This document shows, piece by piece, positions 7,365-14,354 of a stretch of DNA of 16,302 nucleotides. Within the stretch, counting starts at the first letter, position 1; every line of letters begins with the position of its first letter. The notes under the pieces are model-generated. The model did not search any database and was not told the DNA's origin. It saw only the letters and a list, made by a program, of their open reading frames with translations. Where the stretch lies: NCBI GenBank assembly GCA_937898375.1, contig CALEJX010000504.1, forward strand, positions 1 through 16,302, written 5' to 3'. The DNA comes from an uncultured Ruminococcus sp. Its GTDB lineage: Bacteria > Bacillota > Clostridia > Oscillospirales > Ruminococcaceae. The translations under genes were made by a program, and so were the position numbers.

Positions 7365-7793
7365 GGATATTAAACGTTTAAGATATCATAAAAACTAGGT
7401 CTGAAGAGGATTTAGTCACCTTAAACAAACTGTAAAATCATTTTTTGTGCATTTCGCAAGAAAACTTGTCAAAAAAGGTTGAAAACTCTGTAACTGTCAA
7501 GATTTTTATAGTTAATTAATAATAATTTTACATTTAATAGTGCCAAAATCGAAAGATTTCTACCGATATGCACAAAAAACATTTGATTTATTTATTTAAA
7601 ATATGCAAAAGCAAAACTGTTCTTAACATTGTTTAAAAGGAGGCGATAAAAAACTGTACAAAAAGGCATTTGTGCAATTTGAACCTATTAAAAAAAGTCA
7701 AATGTGAAGAAATATGTCTGCAATATGGCATGATATTCCCGTAAAAAACATTAAACATTGTCCTATTTATCATACAGTTTTCACATAAACAAG

Positions 7794-7799
7794 TATAAT
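7794..7799 (+). promoter_or_regulatory. Candidate -10 box for htrA
   Basis: TATAAT at 7794-7799 is a perfect -10, 91 bp before the HtrA start. No acceptable -35 is found 16-18 bp upstream (about 7771-7777 reads CATACAG), so an activator or another sigma factor may help, or the match may be chance in AT-rich DNA. Confidence 0.4.
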
Positions 7800-7820
7800 A
7801 TTAGATAACGAGACAAGAAA

Positions 7821-7865
7821 GCCCCTCAGGGGGCGGATAAAATTTGATTACCACGGCTCACGCCG
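7821..7865 (+). promoter_or_regulatory. Two small GC-rich hairpins in the htrA leader
   Basis: GCCCC-TCAG-GGGGC (7821-7834) and CGGC-TCAC-GCCG (7854-7865) stand out in an otherwise AT-rich spacer, between the likely transcript start and the AGGAGG ribosome binding site (7876-7881). Neither is followed by a T-run. They may stabilise the leader or modulate translation. Confidence 0.35.
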
Positions 7866-7889
7866 CTGACATACTAGGAGGTTTTCATC

Positions 7890-9347
7890 ATGAATGAATA
7901 CGGAAACAACAACTTCAATGATAACAATAATAACAATAACAATTTTGAAAACGGCTACACACAGCAGAACGGATACAATCAGTATCAGGCTCAGACAGGC
8001 GGTGTGAACGAGTTCACATACAATCCTAACAAGAAGAAGTCCAAGGGCAAGAAGGTGCTTTCCGGTATTATCGCAGTGCTTTGCGTTGCGGCTATCGGAA
8101 CCACTTCCATTGTAGGCTACAATCTTGTAACAGGCAAGAACGTTGTTGGCTCAACATCTTCAAGCACAGTAACTTCGAAGGACGACACTTCTTCAAAGAG
8201 CGCAAAAAGCACAGTTGATCGTTCAAATCTGCCGACTATCCAGCAGCTTTCAACTCCGTCTGACGCACTTACTATCCCTGAGATAGTAAAGAAAGTTTCA
8301 CCGTCAGTCGTTGGTATCTCCTGTATCCTTTCAAACGGCACTGCAACAGGTTCAGGAATCGTAATGAGCGAGGACGGCTACATCGTAACGAACGCACACG
8401 TTGTTGAGGGCGCACAGTCTATCTCAGTTGTGCTTCCTGACAGCTACAACGATACTTCAAGCAAATCAGATGACAACACATCAAGCTCTGACACTGACGC
8501 TGACGAAACAGAGGACAACCTCACATACACAGCTACCCTTGTGGGCAAGGATACTCAGACTGATATCGCAGTTTTGAAGATAGACGCAAAGGGACTTACA
8601 GCCGCTGAGTTTGGCACATCTGCTGATCTTCAGGTGGGCGAAGCTTCTATTGTAATAGGCAACCCGCTTGGTTTCTCACTTGCAAACTCAGTAACAGCAG
8701 GTATCATTTCCGCAACAGACAGAACGCTCACTGTTGAGGACAGGACAATGAATCTTATCCAAACAGACGCTTCTATCAACAGCGGTAACTCAGGCGGACC
8801 GCTTATCAACGCATACGGTCAGGTAATAGGCATCACATCTGCAAAGGTATCTTCATCAGTGGGCGAGGGACTTGGCTTTGCTATCCCTATCGATGAGGCG
8901 CTCCCTATCGTTGAGGACCTTATGAAGAACGGTTACGTTACAGGCAGACCTAGCCTTGGCATTTCAGGCACAGACATCACAAGCGCTTATTCATCATACT
9001 ATGGTATCCCACAGGGCTTCCTTGTAAAGAGCGTTACTGAGGGCAGCGGTGCTGAAAAGGCTGGTATTCAGGAGAACGATATCGTAATAGGCATAAATGG
9101 TACTGTTATCTCAAACATCAGCGAACTGAACGAGGTAAAGAACAAGTGCAAAGTTGGCGATACTGTTCAGCTTACTATATACAGAAACAAGAAAATGATA
9201 AATGTTGACGTTGTTCTTGGCGAGGCTACAGAGGACACTTCTGAGTCCAATGACAGCGACCAGAACAGTGATAACAATAACAATGACAACTACAACGGAT
9301 ATTACGGAAACGGTCTTGGCGGTTACAACTACGGCTACGGTTTCTAA
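7890..9347 (+). CDS. htrA: HtrA/DegP-like membrane-anchored serine protease
   Basis: 485 residues. Degrades or refolds misfolded proteins at the outer face of the membrane. Order: Asn/Gln-rich cytoplasmic tail (1-47), basic patch (48-56), one membrane helix (about 57-79), Ser/Thr-rich linker, trypsin-like protease domain (about 130-345), one PDZ domain (about 350-445) and an Asn/Gly/Tyr-rich tail (451-485). The catalytic triad is intact: H170 (TNAHVVEG), D225 (TDIAVLK) and S301 (GNSGGPL). A Ser/Asp-rich insert (about 187-210) lengthens the loop between His and Asp. AGGAGG is 8 nt before ATG 7890. Single-PDZ anchored HtrA is the usual Firmicutes form. The gene stands alone, with a terminator behind it; it is divergent from the ATPase pair. 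Confidence 0.95.
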   Translation: MNEYGNNNFNDNNNNNNNFENGYTQQNGYNQYQAQTGGVNEFTYNPNKKKSKGKKVLSGIIAVLCVAAIGTTSIVGYNLVTGKNVVGSTSSSTVTSKDDTSSKSAKSTVDRSNLPTIQQLSTPSDALTIPEIVKKVSPSVVGISCILSNGTATGSGIVMSEDGYIVTNAHVVEGAQSISVVLPDSYNDTSSKSDDNTSSSDTDADETEDNLTYTATLVGKDTQTDIAVLKIDAKGLTAAEFGTSADLQVGEASIVIGNPLGFSLANSVTAGIISATDRTLTVEDRTMNLIQTDASINSGNSGGPLINAYGQVIGITSAKVSSSVGEGLGFAIPIDEALPIVEDLMKNGYVTGRPSLGISGTDITSAYSSYYGIPQGFLVKSVTEGSGAEKAGIQENDIVIGINGTVISNISELNEVKNKCKVGDTVQLTIYRNKKMINVDVVLGEATEDTSESNDSDQNSDNNNNDNYNGYYGNGLGGYNYGYGF

Positions 9348-9398
9348 ACAACAAAGCTTTCTTCATATTTTTTCATATTCTTTTACTTCAGGGAAAAG

Positions 9399-9428
9399 GC
9401 TGTTCCGAGAGATCGGGACAGCTTTTTT
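9399..9428 (+). terminator. Rho-independent terminator of htrA
   Basis: GCTGTTCCGA (9399-9408), loop GAGA, TCGGGACAGC (9413-9422) gives a 10-bp stem with one T-G pair, followed by six T (9423-9428). It lies 52 bp after the HtrA stop. Confidence 0.93.
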
Positions 9429-9441
9429 CTTGGTTTTCGTC

Positions 9442-9470
9442 TTGACAGAGGGTCAAAGCAGTGCTATTAT
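9442..9470 (+). promoter_or_regulatory. Promoter of the yjbR-alaA operon
   Basis: TTGACA (9442-9447), 17 bp spacer, TATTAT (9465-9470). A start near 9477 leaves a leader of about 30 nt before ATG 9508. It follows directly after the htrA terminator, separating the two units. Confidence 0.8.
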
Positions 9471-9507
9471 AATAAGGTATACTATTTTTGCAAAGGTCGG
9501 TGTTTTT

Positions 9508-9876
9508 ATGACAAAAGAAGAATATCTTGACTTTTGCAGTTCTATTGCAGGTGCGGCATATGACCAGCCTTTCAACGAGGACTTTCAGACCACTGCACTG
9601 CGCCACTGGGACACGAAAAAGTGGTTTGGGCTTTTGATGCTCCACAATGACAGGTGGATAGTGAACTTAAAGCTAAAGCCCGAAGAAGTGCTGTTTTACA
9701 GGGATATCTACAAGGGCGTAACGGAAGCTTATCACATGAACAAGGTCCACTGGATAACATTGTATCTTGACAGCGACGTGCCAACAGAGGAGATAGAAGA
9801 TCTTACCCTCAGAAGCTTTGAGCTTACAAAGAGTAAAGACAAAAAGAAAACCAAAAAGCGAAAGGAAGCTTTATAA
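9508..9876 (+). CDS. MmcQ/YjbR family protein
   Basis: 122 residues, typical length for this small single-domain family with a CyaY-like fold; some members are called DNA-binding, but the biochemical role is not established. Family features visible here are the N-terminal EEYLDFC helix start, a central W-rich strand region (KKWFGLLMLHNDRWIVNLKLKPEE), and the hallmark HMNKVHWITLYLD (76-88), which parallels HLNKAHWSTVYLD of the E. coli protein as I recall it. The last 14 residues are a Lys-rich tail (KDKKKTKKRKEAL), consistent with nucleic acid contact. ATG 9508 has AAAGG upstream and fits the promoter at 9442; longer upstream frames run into the htrA terminator. It is followed after one base by the aminotransferase gene, so the two are co-translated. 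Confidence 0.9.
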   Translation: MTKEEYLDFCSSIAGAAYDQPFNEDFQTTALRHWDTKKWFGLLMLHNDRWIVNLKLKPEEVLFYRDIYKGVTEAYHMNKVHWITLYLDSDVPTEEIEDLTLRSFELTKSKDKKKTKKRKEAL

Positions 9877-9877
9877 A

Positions 9878-11095
9878 ATGAGAACTTTTTCAAAATCAAG
9901 CAAGCTTGATAACGTGTGTTATGATATAAGAGGTCCTGTTATGGACGAAGCGAACGAAATGATAGCAAGGGGAGAGAAGATATTCAAGCTCAATATCGGA
10001 AACCCTGCTCCGTTCGCATTCAATGCCCCTGATGAGATAATACAGGCTATGACAGACAATCTGAGAAACGCTCAGGGCTATTCCGACTCAAAGGGCATAA
10101 CAGAGGCAAGACAGGCAATTTATGATTATGCACACTTCAAGGGCATACCTGTTGAGAGCCTTAACGATATCTACACCGGAAACGGCGTTTCCGAGCTTAT
10201 CACAATGGTAATGCAGGGACTTCTCAACAACGGCGACGAGGTGCTTGTTCCTGCGCCTGACTATCCGCTGTGGACAGCTTCCGTTACTCTCGCAGGGGGT
10301 ACTGCCGTTCACTATATCTGCGATGAAAGCTCCGAGTGGTATCCTGACCTTGAGGACATGGAAAAGAAGATAACAGACAAGACAAAGGCTATCGTTATCA
10401 TCAACCCTAACAACCCGACAGGTGCGGTATATCCAAAAGAGATACTTGAAAAGATAGCCGACATGGCAAGACGCCACGAGCTTATCATATTCTCAGACGA
10501 GATCTATGACAGGCTTCTTATGGACGGCGTTGAGCACACTTCTATCGCTTCACTTTGCCCTGACGTTTTCTGTATAACACTTAACGGACTTTCAAAATCA
10601 CATCGTATCGCAGGCTTCCGTGTGGGCTGGATGACCCTTAGCGGTGATAAGAGCAGGGTAAAAGGCTACATAGAGGGTCTTAATATGCTTTCAAGCATGA
10701 GACTATGCTCAAATGTACCGAGCCAGTATATAATCAAATATGCTCTTGGAGACTACACAAAAACTGACGATCTGCTCCTGCCGGGCGGACGTATCTACGA
10801 GCAGAGAGAGTATATCTACAATGCTCTCAACAGCATTGACGGATTGTCGGCTGTAAAGCCTAAGGCGGCTTTCTATATATTCCCTAAGATAGACGCAAAG
10901 CGTTTTAACATCACAAATGACGAACAGTTCGTGCTTGATTTCCTACGTCAGAAGAAGATACTTCTTGTTCACGGCGGCGGTTTCCACTGGGAACAGCCTG
11001 ACCATTTCAGGATAGTTTATCTGCCTAAGCTGGAAGATCTTGAATACTCCATGAATGAAATGAGAGATTTTCTCAAAGACTACAAGCAGAAATAA
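9878..11095 (+). CDS. alaA: Glutamate-pyruvate (alanine) aminotransferase, AlaA-like
   Basis: 405 residues, the same length as E. coli AlaA, and collinear with it as I remember that sequence (SSKLDNVCYDIRGPV near the start, KLNIGNPAPF, VPAPDYPLWTA, IINPNNPTGAVY, FPKIDAKRFNI near the end). Type I PLP enzyme converting pyruvate plus glutamate to alanine plus 2-oxoglutarate in the cytoplasm. PLP lysine K240 in LNGLSKSHRIAGFR; N179 and D207/Y210 contact the cofactor; R378 (DHFRIV) binds the substrate carboxylate. ATG 9878 lies one base after the YjbR stop, with AAAGGAAG about 9 nt upstream inside that gene. An upstream in-frame extension would overlap the YjbR gene and lacks support. No terminator with a T-run follows, only hairpin repeats. 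Confidence 0.93.
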   Translation: MRTFSKSSKLDNVCYDIRGPVMDEANEMIARGEKIFKLNIGNPAPFAFNAPDEIIQAMTDNLRNAQGYSDSKGITEARQAIYDYAHFKGIPVESLNDIYTGNGVSELITMVMQGLLNNGDEVLVPAPDYPLWTASVTLAGGTAVHYICDESSEWYPDLEDMEKKITDKTKAIVIINPNNPTGAVYPKEILEKIADMARRHELIIFSDEIYDRLLMDGVEHTSIASLCPDVFCITLNGLSKSHRIAGFRVGWMTLSGDKSRVKGYIEGLNMLSSMRLCSNVPSQYIIKYALGDYTKTDDLLLPGGRIYEQREYIYNALNSIDGLSAVKPKAAFYIFPKIDAKRFNITNDEQFVLDFLRQKKILLVHGGGFHWEQPDHFRIVYLPKLEDLEYSMNEMRDFLKDYKQK

Positions 11096-11100
11096 ATTTC

Positions 11101-11124
11101 TGTAGGGGCGACCTTGGGTCGCCC
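11101..11124 (+). repeat. Hairpin repeat, copy 1 (TGTAGGGGCGACC type)
   Basis: TGTAGGGGCGACC followed by TTG and GGTCGCCC: perfect 8-bp stem (11106-11113 with 11117-11124). It lies 5 bp after the alaA stop. The same unit occurs in opposite orientation at 12066-12089. Such GGGCGA...TCGCCC hairpins are common dispersed repeats in gut Firmicutes. No T-run follows, so it is not a normal terminator. Confidence 0.8.
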
Positions 11125-11139
11125 GCTAATAGCAACTGT

Positions 11140-11158
11140 GGGCGGACAGTGTTCGCCC
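11140..11158 (+). repeat. Hairpin repeat, diverged copy 2
   Basis: GGGCGGAC (11140-11147), loop AGT, GTTCGCCC (11151-11158): 8-bp stem with one G-T pair. Related to copies 1 and 3 but with GTTCGCCC in place of GGTCGCCC. Lies 15 bp behind copy 1, as a doublet. Confidence 0.7.
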
Positions 11159-11217
11159 GATATGCTTTCACGCCCATACTAACCATACATCTACAAACAC
11201 AGACACGAGGTACAAAA

Positions 11218-11988
11218 ATGTCAAAACTTTGCAAATCATGTGGAAACTATTATGAGGGAGATTATTGCGACAAGTGCGGCTATGGTGATCCAAACGTAAA
11301 GACCCACGCTGCTGACAAATACAAAAAGCCTACAAAGCCCGAACGTTTCAGGACAGAGGAAGAAAAAGAGCTTTATGCCAAGTGGGAAAAGGAGAAAAAA
11401 GAGGACACCGAGATAAAGCGTCACTATGACCCCAACGCAGGCAAAAAGACCCTCGCCATTGTGGCGATAGTTGTTATAGGCGTTATCGTGGCTGTGTTAT
11501 ACAAAAGCGGAGTTATTTTCAGCTCCACAAAGACAGAGGTAATAGAAAAATACTTCAAGTCAATACAAACCAGCGATTTCGACTCATTTGTGGAGTGTTT
11601 CCCAAAAGAGATGAAAAACGAATACGAACAACAGCGCACCGAGGGCGGATATGGCAAAGAACAAGTAATGAAAGAAGTCCTCTACAGTGATTTCATTGAC
11701 AGCTATGGCGCTGACTACACTATCGACGTATCTTTTGGCAGAGAAACAAAGCTTAAAGAATCTGAATATGACCTGAGCGAATACAAGAGCTTTTACGGCT
11801 CTGCGCCAAGCATTTCAGAGGCTTACGAGATAGTAACGAATGTTACATTTAAAGGCTCAAAGGGCAGTGAGGACGCAAAGCTTTACATCTATGTTGGAAA
11901 ATGCAGCGGAAAATGGTGCATTTTCAACATCACGCAGGATAATGGCATCGTTGATGAGGACACAGGGCTTAAAACTTCAGATAACTAA
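11218..11988 (+). CDS. Zinc-ribbon single-pass membrane protein of unknown function
   Basis: 256 residues. An N-terminal zinc ribbon uses C5, C8, C17 and C20 (CKSCGNYYEGDYCDKCG). A highly charged Lys/Glu stretch (about 35-70) follows, then one membrane helix (77-96, KTLAIVAIVVIGVIVAVLY), then an outside domain (about 104-245). That domain starts with VIEKYFKSIQTSDFDSFVECFP, a pattern seen in NTF2-like/DUF4878-type extracellular domains, and includes C127, C229 and C234. Similar zinc-ribbon membrane proteins are frequent in Firmicutes and often have unknown sensor or envelope roles. ATG 11218 has GAGG 7 nt upstream; the frame is open upstream through the hairpin repeats but no start there has a ribosome site. 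It has its own terminator; no clear promoter is visible. Confidence 0.85.
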   Translation: MSKLCKSCGNYYEGDYCDKCGYGDPNVKTHAADKYKKPTKPERFRTEEEKELYAKWEKEKKEDTEIKRHYDPNAGKKTLAIVAIVVIGVIVAVLYKSGVIFSSTKTEVIEKYFKSIQTSDFDSFVECFPKEMKNEYEQQRTEGGYGKEQVMKEVLYSDFIDSYGADYTIDVSFGRETKLKESEYDLSEYKSFYGSAPSISEAYEIVTNVTFKGSKGSEDAKLYIYVGKCSGKWCIFNITQDNGIVDEDTGLKTSDN

Positions 11989-12000
11989 ATAGTGCAAAGC

Positions 12001-12043
12001 AAAACCGCCACGGAGCAAATTCCGCAGCGGTTTTATTTTTTTT
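12001..12043 (+). terminator. Rho-independent terminator after the zinc-ribbon gene
   Basis: AAAACCGC (12001-12008) pairs with GCGGTTTT (12027-12034); inside, CGGA pairs with TCCG around GCAAAT, with a CA/CA internal loop. A further eight T follow at 12036-12043. On the minus strand it would be weaker, but it may also stop transcripts from the converging ABC-2 operon. Confidence 0.88.
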
Positions 12044-12065
12044 ACCAAAGCCTATTCAAAGCAGT

Positions 12066-12089
12066 GGGCGACCTGAGGTCGCCCCTACA
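12066..12089 (-). repeat. Hairpin repeat, copy 3 (inverted relative to copy 1)
   Basis: GGGCGACC (12066-12073), loop TGA, GGTCGCCC (12077-12084), then CTACA. Its reverse complement reads TGTAGGGGCGACC, like copy 1 at 11101. Copies 1 and 3 therefore enclose the zinc-ribbon gene as inverted repeats. It lies 25 bp beyond the ABC-2 permease stop. Confidence 0.8.
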
Positions 12090-12113
12090 TACAAGTAGCG
12101 TAATTATGTATAA

Positions 12114-13436
12114 TTATTTTTTCTTAAAAGCAAAGGACTTTCTTGTTCTCTGCTTTCCGCCGATCGACATTGTGAATATCTTGTCGCTCATGAAAATTTT
12201 CAGTGCGATAGTCATGCACACTGCAAGAAGTATGAGCTGATAGATAAGTCCGCCTGTATAAAGGCTGTAGTTACCAAACATGACGTTCTCGCTTGCCATA
12301 AATGTATGAGTAAATGGGATAGCATAGACTATATACTTTATAACAGGTGAAAGCGTTCTGATATCGACTACCATTGCAAGAAGATATGGTATCATTGCGG
12401 AGAATGTTATAGGCAGAAGCATTGTCTGGGCTGATTTTGCGTCCTTTGCAAGTGCGCCTAATACCATTGAGAGGGACAATGCAATAAGGATAGACACAAA
12501 CATCTGTATTCCAACAAGCACATACTGTCCTATACTCATAGTAAGACCGAGATTTTCCATTGCAGATTCATAGGCTGACGTGTCGCCCATGCCCTCGGTA
12601 AGACCGCCTGTCATTTTGCTCATGCCGAACATATAAACGATAGCCTGCAAAGCTGCCACAACACCTGCGGCAAGCATTTTTGATGTAAGGACGGAAAGTC
12701 TTGAAACTGGTGCGGAAAGGAGCGTTTCAAGGGTCTTGTCTATTTTCTCGGTGGAGATAGCGCTGAGTATCATCTGCGCCGAGAACATTATAAGGACGAA
12801 CATTATTATAGGCACTACCATGCTCTGTGCTGAGCAAAGTGACACCACTATAGAACTGCTCACCTTATCGGACTTGTTGCCCACAACTGTTGTTTCAGAA
12901 AGCAGGACAGGGTCTTCAAGCTGATTCATTTCGTCCTCTGTCATTGCGCCGCTGTTAAGCTTATCCTGATAGATAGTTGATTTTACAGCCTGTTGTATAA
13001 CTGCAAGGGCGGTGTCTGAGCCTGTGTTTATATTTGACATGGTTGCAAGAGAGGTCATTCTCTGAACAAATTCAACATCTGCCTTTTTATGCTGTTTTAC
13101 CTGCTCTGTAAAGCCTTTCGGTATTATCACAACGCTGTCCTGATCGAGCCTTTTAAGCTCTGCGGCATAGTCATCGGATTTTATATCCACAACTGTTATC
13201 TTGCCGTCACCGGCTTTTGCGGTAGCTTTCAGAGAGCTTAAAACGCTTTCTGTGAACTCCGTCTTGTCAAGGTCGCATATAGTAAGGTCGGAAGCCTTTT
13301 CGGCACTGTCGCTTATTGCACCTGACATTGCCTGACCTGCCATAACAAGCACCACTACCGTGACTATCATTGTTATAATAGTCTGTGGGCTGAGCATTTC
13401 CTTTAATTCCTTGCGGAAAAGATTATAAAACTTCAC
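12114..13436 (-). CDS. ABC-2 type exporter permease (NatB-like)
   Basis: 440 residues. Topology fits NatB/YhaP-type permeases: a first membrane helix (about 18-35), a large outside domain (about 40-205), then five to six membrane helices. The ABC-2 hallmark after the second helix is clear: AISTEKIDKTLETLLSAPVS followed by LTSKMLAAG. The C-terminus is strongly basic (KQRTRKSFAFKKK). Start chosen at GTG 13436: the next upstream gene ends at 13423, giving a 14-bp overlap, and a GGGTGGTG site precedes it. The open frame continues upstream inside the ATPase gene without a site. Partner of that ATPase; NatAB exports sodium, but relatives export drugs or peptides, so the substrate is open. Confidence 0.9.
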   Translation of the reverse strand: MKFYNLFRKELKEMLSPQTIITMIVTVVVLVMAGQAMSGAISDSAEKASDLTICDLDKTEFTESVLSSLKATAKAGDGKITVVDIKSDDYAAELKRLDQDSVVIIPKGFTEQVKQHKKADVEFVQRMTSLATMSNINTGSDTALAVIQQAVKSTIYQDKLNSGAMTEDEMNQLEDPVLLSETTVVGNKSDKVSSSIVVSLCSAQSMVVPIIMFVLIMFSAQMILSAISTEKIDKTLETLLSAPVSRLSVLTSKMLAAGVVAALQAIVYMFGMSKMTGGLTEGMGDTSAYESAMENLGLTMSIGQYVLVGIQMFVSILIALSLSMVLGALAKDAKSAQTMLLPITFSAMIPYLLAMVVDIRTLSPVIKYIVYAIPFTHTFMASENVMFGNYSLYTGGLIYQLILLAVCMTIALKIFMSDKIFTMSIGGKQRTRKSFAFKKK

Positions 13437-14163
13437 GGTCAAGCACCACCCTTTCAAAGACTTCTTCAAGGTTCTGAGCGCCGTATTTTTCAATAAGCTC
13501 CGCAGGCTTGCCAACTTCAAGCAGCTCGCCCTTTGCGATTATGCCCACCCTGTCTGAAACATACTCTATCTCAAGCATATTGTGGGAAGAAAGCAGAAAG
13601 CTCATGCCCTCAGAAGCAAGCTTCTTTATCATTCTTCTTATCTCAAGGGCGTTTATGATATCAAGTCCCGAAGTCGGCTCATCAAGGATAGCCAGTGCAG
13701 GGAGCGGCATTATCGCCCTTGCAAGAAGAAGCTTTCTTGCCATACCACGGGAATAATTTGATATCTTATCGTCGAGCCTGTCACCAAGTTCGCATATATC
13801 ACAGCCACGCTTCACAAACTCGTAAGCCTGTTCGCCGTTGTCAGCATAGATAGAAGCCATGAACTCCAGATATCCTCTGCCTGTCATGGTCTTATAAGCG
13901 CCTGCCTCGTCAGGGAGATATGTAATGCTTTTTCTTACCATATCAGGCTCAGTAAGAATACTATGACCTGCCACTACAGCGTCGCCCTCTGTTGCCTGCA
14001 AAAGTGTGGATATCATTCTTATGGTCGTGGTCTTTCCTGCGCCGTTAGGACCTATCAGCGCAAAGATCTCGCCCTTTCCAACGTCAAAAGTGACGTTATG
14101 GGAGGCATAAACGCCCTTTTTGTACTGCTTTGAAAGCCCTTTGACCTGTAAAACAGTTTCCAT
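13423..14163 (-). CDS. ABC-2 exporter ATPase (NatA-like)
   Basis: 246 residues, normal for NatA/CcmA-type ATPases. Walker A GPNGAGKTT (38-46), divergent signature NYSRGMARK (136-144), Walker B LAILDEPTSGLD (157-168) and H-loop SSHNM (H194). In the Q-loop the usual Gln is replaced in YLPDEAGAY (82-90), which is common in this branch, where Glu or Asp is often found. ATG 14163 follows AAAGGAATGGGGACACA. A TTG at 14247 in the same frame is part of a promoter -35 and is rejected. The 14-bp overlap with the permease gene indicates a coupled two-gene exporter. No YtrA/GntR-type regulator gene lies next to it, though upstream dyads suggest regulation. Confidence 0.93.
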   Translation of the reverse strand: METVLQVKGLSKQYKKGVYASHNVTFDVGKGEIFALIGPNGAGKTTTIRMISTLLQATEGDAVVAGHSILTEPDMVRKSITYLPDEAGAYKTMTGRGYLEFMASIYADNGEQAYEFVKRGCDICELGDRLDDKISNYSRGMARKLLLARAIMPLPALAILDEPTSGLDIINALEIRRMIKKLASEGMSFLLSSHNMLEIEYVSDRVGIIAKGELLEVGKPAELIEKYGAQNLEEVFERVVLDREVL

Positions 14164-14218
14164 TGTGTCCCCATTCCTTTCTTTGTCTGTATAATCGTAT
14201 TTTTTTATGAATAAATCA

Positions 14219-14247
14219 AGTATATCACACCGCACTCCTGCTGTCAA
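14219..14247 (-). promoter_or_regulatory. Promoter P2 of the ABC-2 operon
   Basis: Minus strand: TTGACA (14247-14242), exactly 17 bp, TATACT (14224-14219). A start near 14212 gives a leader of about 50 nt before ATG 14163. The -35 is half of the perfect palindrome TGTCAATTGACA (14242-14253). Confidence 0.82.
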
Positions 14248-14272
14248 TTGACATTTGTCATACGTTGGTATG
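14242..14272. promoter_or_regulatory. Two dyads at the ABC-2 promoters
   Basis: TGTCAATTGACA (14242-14253) is a 12-bp perfect palindrome covering the P2 -35. CATAC-GTTG-GTATG (14259-14272) lies just beyond it, between P1 and P2. A repressor bound here could block both promoters. No regulator gene is adjacent. Confidence 0.5.
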
Positions 14273-14290
14273 TAAATATGATTTACTATC

Positions 14291-14319
14291 AGTATACACT
14301 GTTTATATCACAATGTCAA
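14291..14319 (-). promoter_or_regulatory. Promoter P1 of the ABC-2 operon
   Basis: Minus strand: TTGACA (14319-14314), exactly 17 bp, TATACT (14296-14291). It lies 72 bp upstream of P2. Around the -10 the strand reads CAGT-GTAT-ACTG, a short dyad that may be an operator. Confidence 0.8.
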
Positions 14320-14354
14320 GAGCAATTTTCACCAAAGTAGGCATGATTTTTATT

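Larger units (their letters stand above)
7182..7676. repeat. Four dispersed TTTGTGCA octamers
   Basis: Exact TTTGTGCA at 7182-7189, 7444-7451 and 7669-7676 on the plus strand and at 7569-7576 on the minus strand. All lie in the spacer; AT-richness explains part of this, but the GTGC core is not expected so often. They may be binding sites of an unknown regulator serving the divergent genes. Confidence 0.35.
7078..7889. other. AT-rich divergent spacer (812 bp) between ATPase pair and HtrA
   Basis: No convincing gene. It contains, from left to right: an 8-bp stem over the ATPase ribosome binding site (7081-7133), an 11-bp perfect hairpin (7227-7255), a 7-bp stem enclosing half of a 12-bp palindrome (7285-7319), a consensus minus-strand promoter (7336-7364), scattered TTTGTGCA octamers, an orphan AAGGAGG at 7637-7643 without a plausible ORF, and the HtrA -10 box and leader hairpins. 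Only codon-poor, stop-rich frames are seen elsewhere. Confidence 0.8.

Noticed and set aside
9202..9507. Upstream extension of the YjbR frame
   Set aside because: It runs through the end of htrA, its terminator and the promoter at 9442-9470; the family begins at ATG 9508.
9818..9877. Upstream extension of the AlaA frame
   Set aside because: It overlaps the YjbR coding end; the AlaA family begins at ATG 9878 with a ribosome site just upstream.
11106..11124. Hairpin after alaA read as a terminator
   Set aside because: No T-run follows; the unit recurs inverted at 12066, so it is better called a dispersed repeat.
13437..13520. Upstream extension of the ABC-2 permease frame
   Set aside because: It would overlap the ATPase gene by almost 100 bp; GTG 13436 gives the usual short membrane-proximal N-terminus and a ribosome site.
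14164..14247. TTG 14247 start for the NatA-like ATPase
   Set aside because: That TTG is the -35 box of promoter P2, and the extra residues match nothing in the family.
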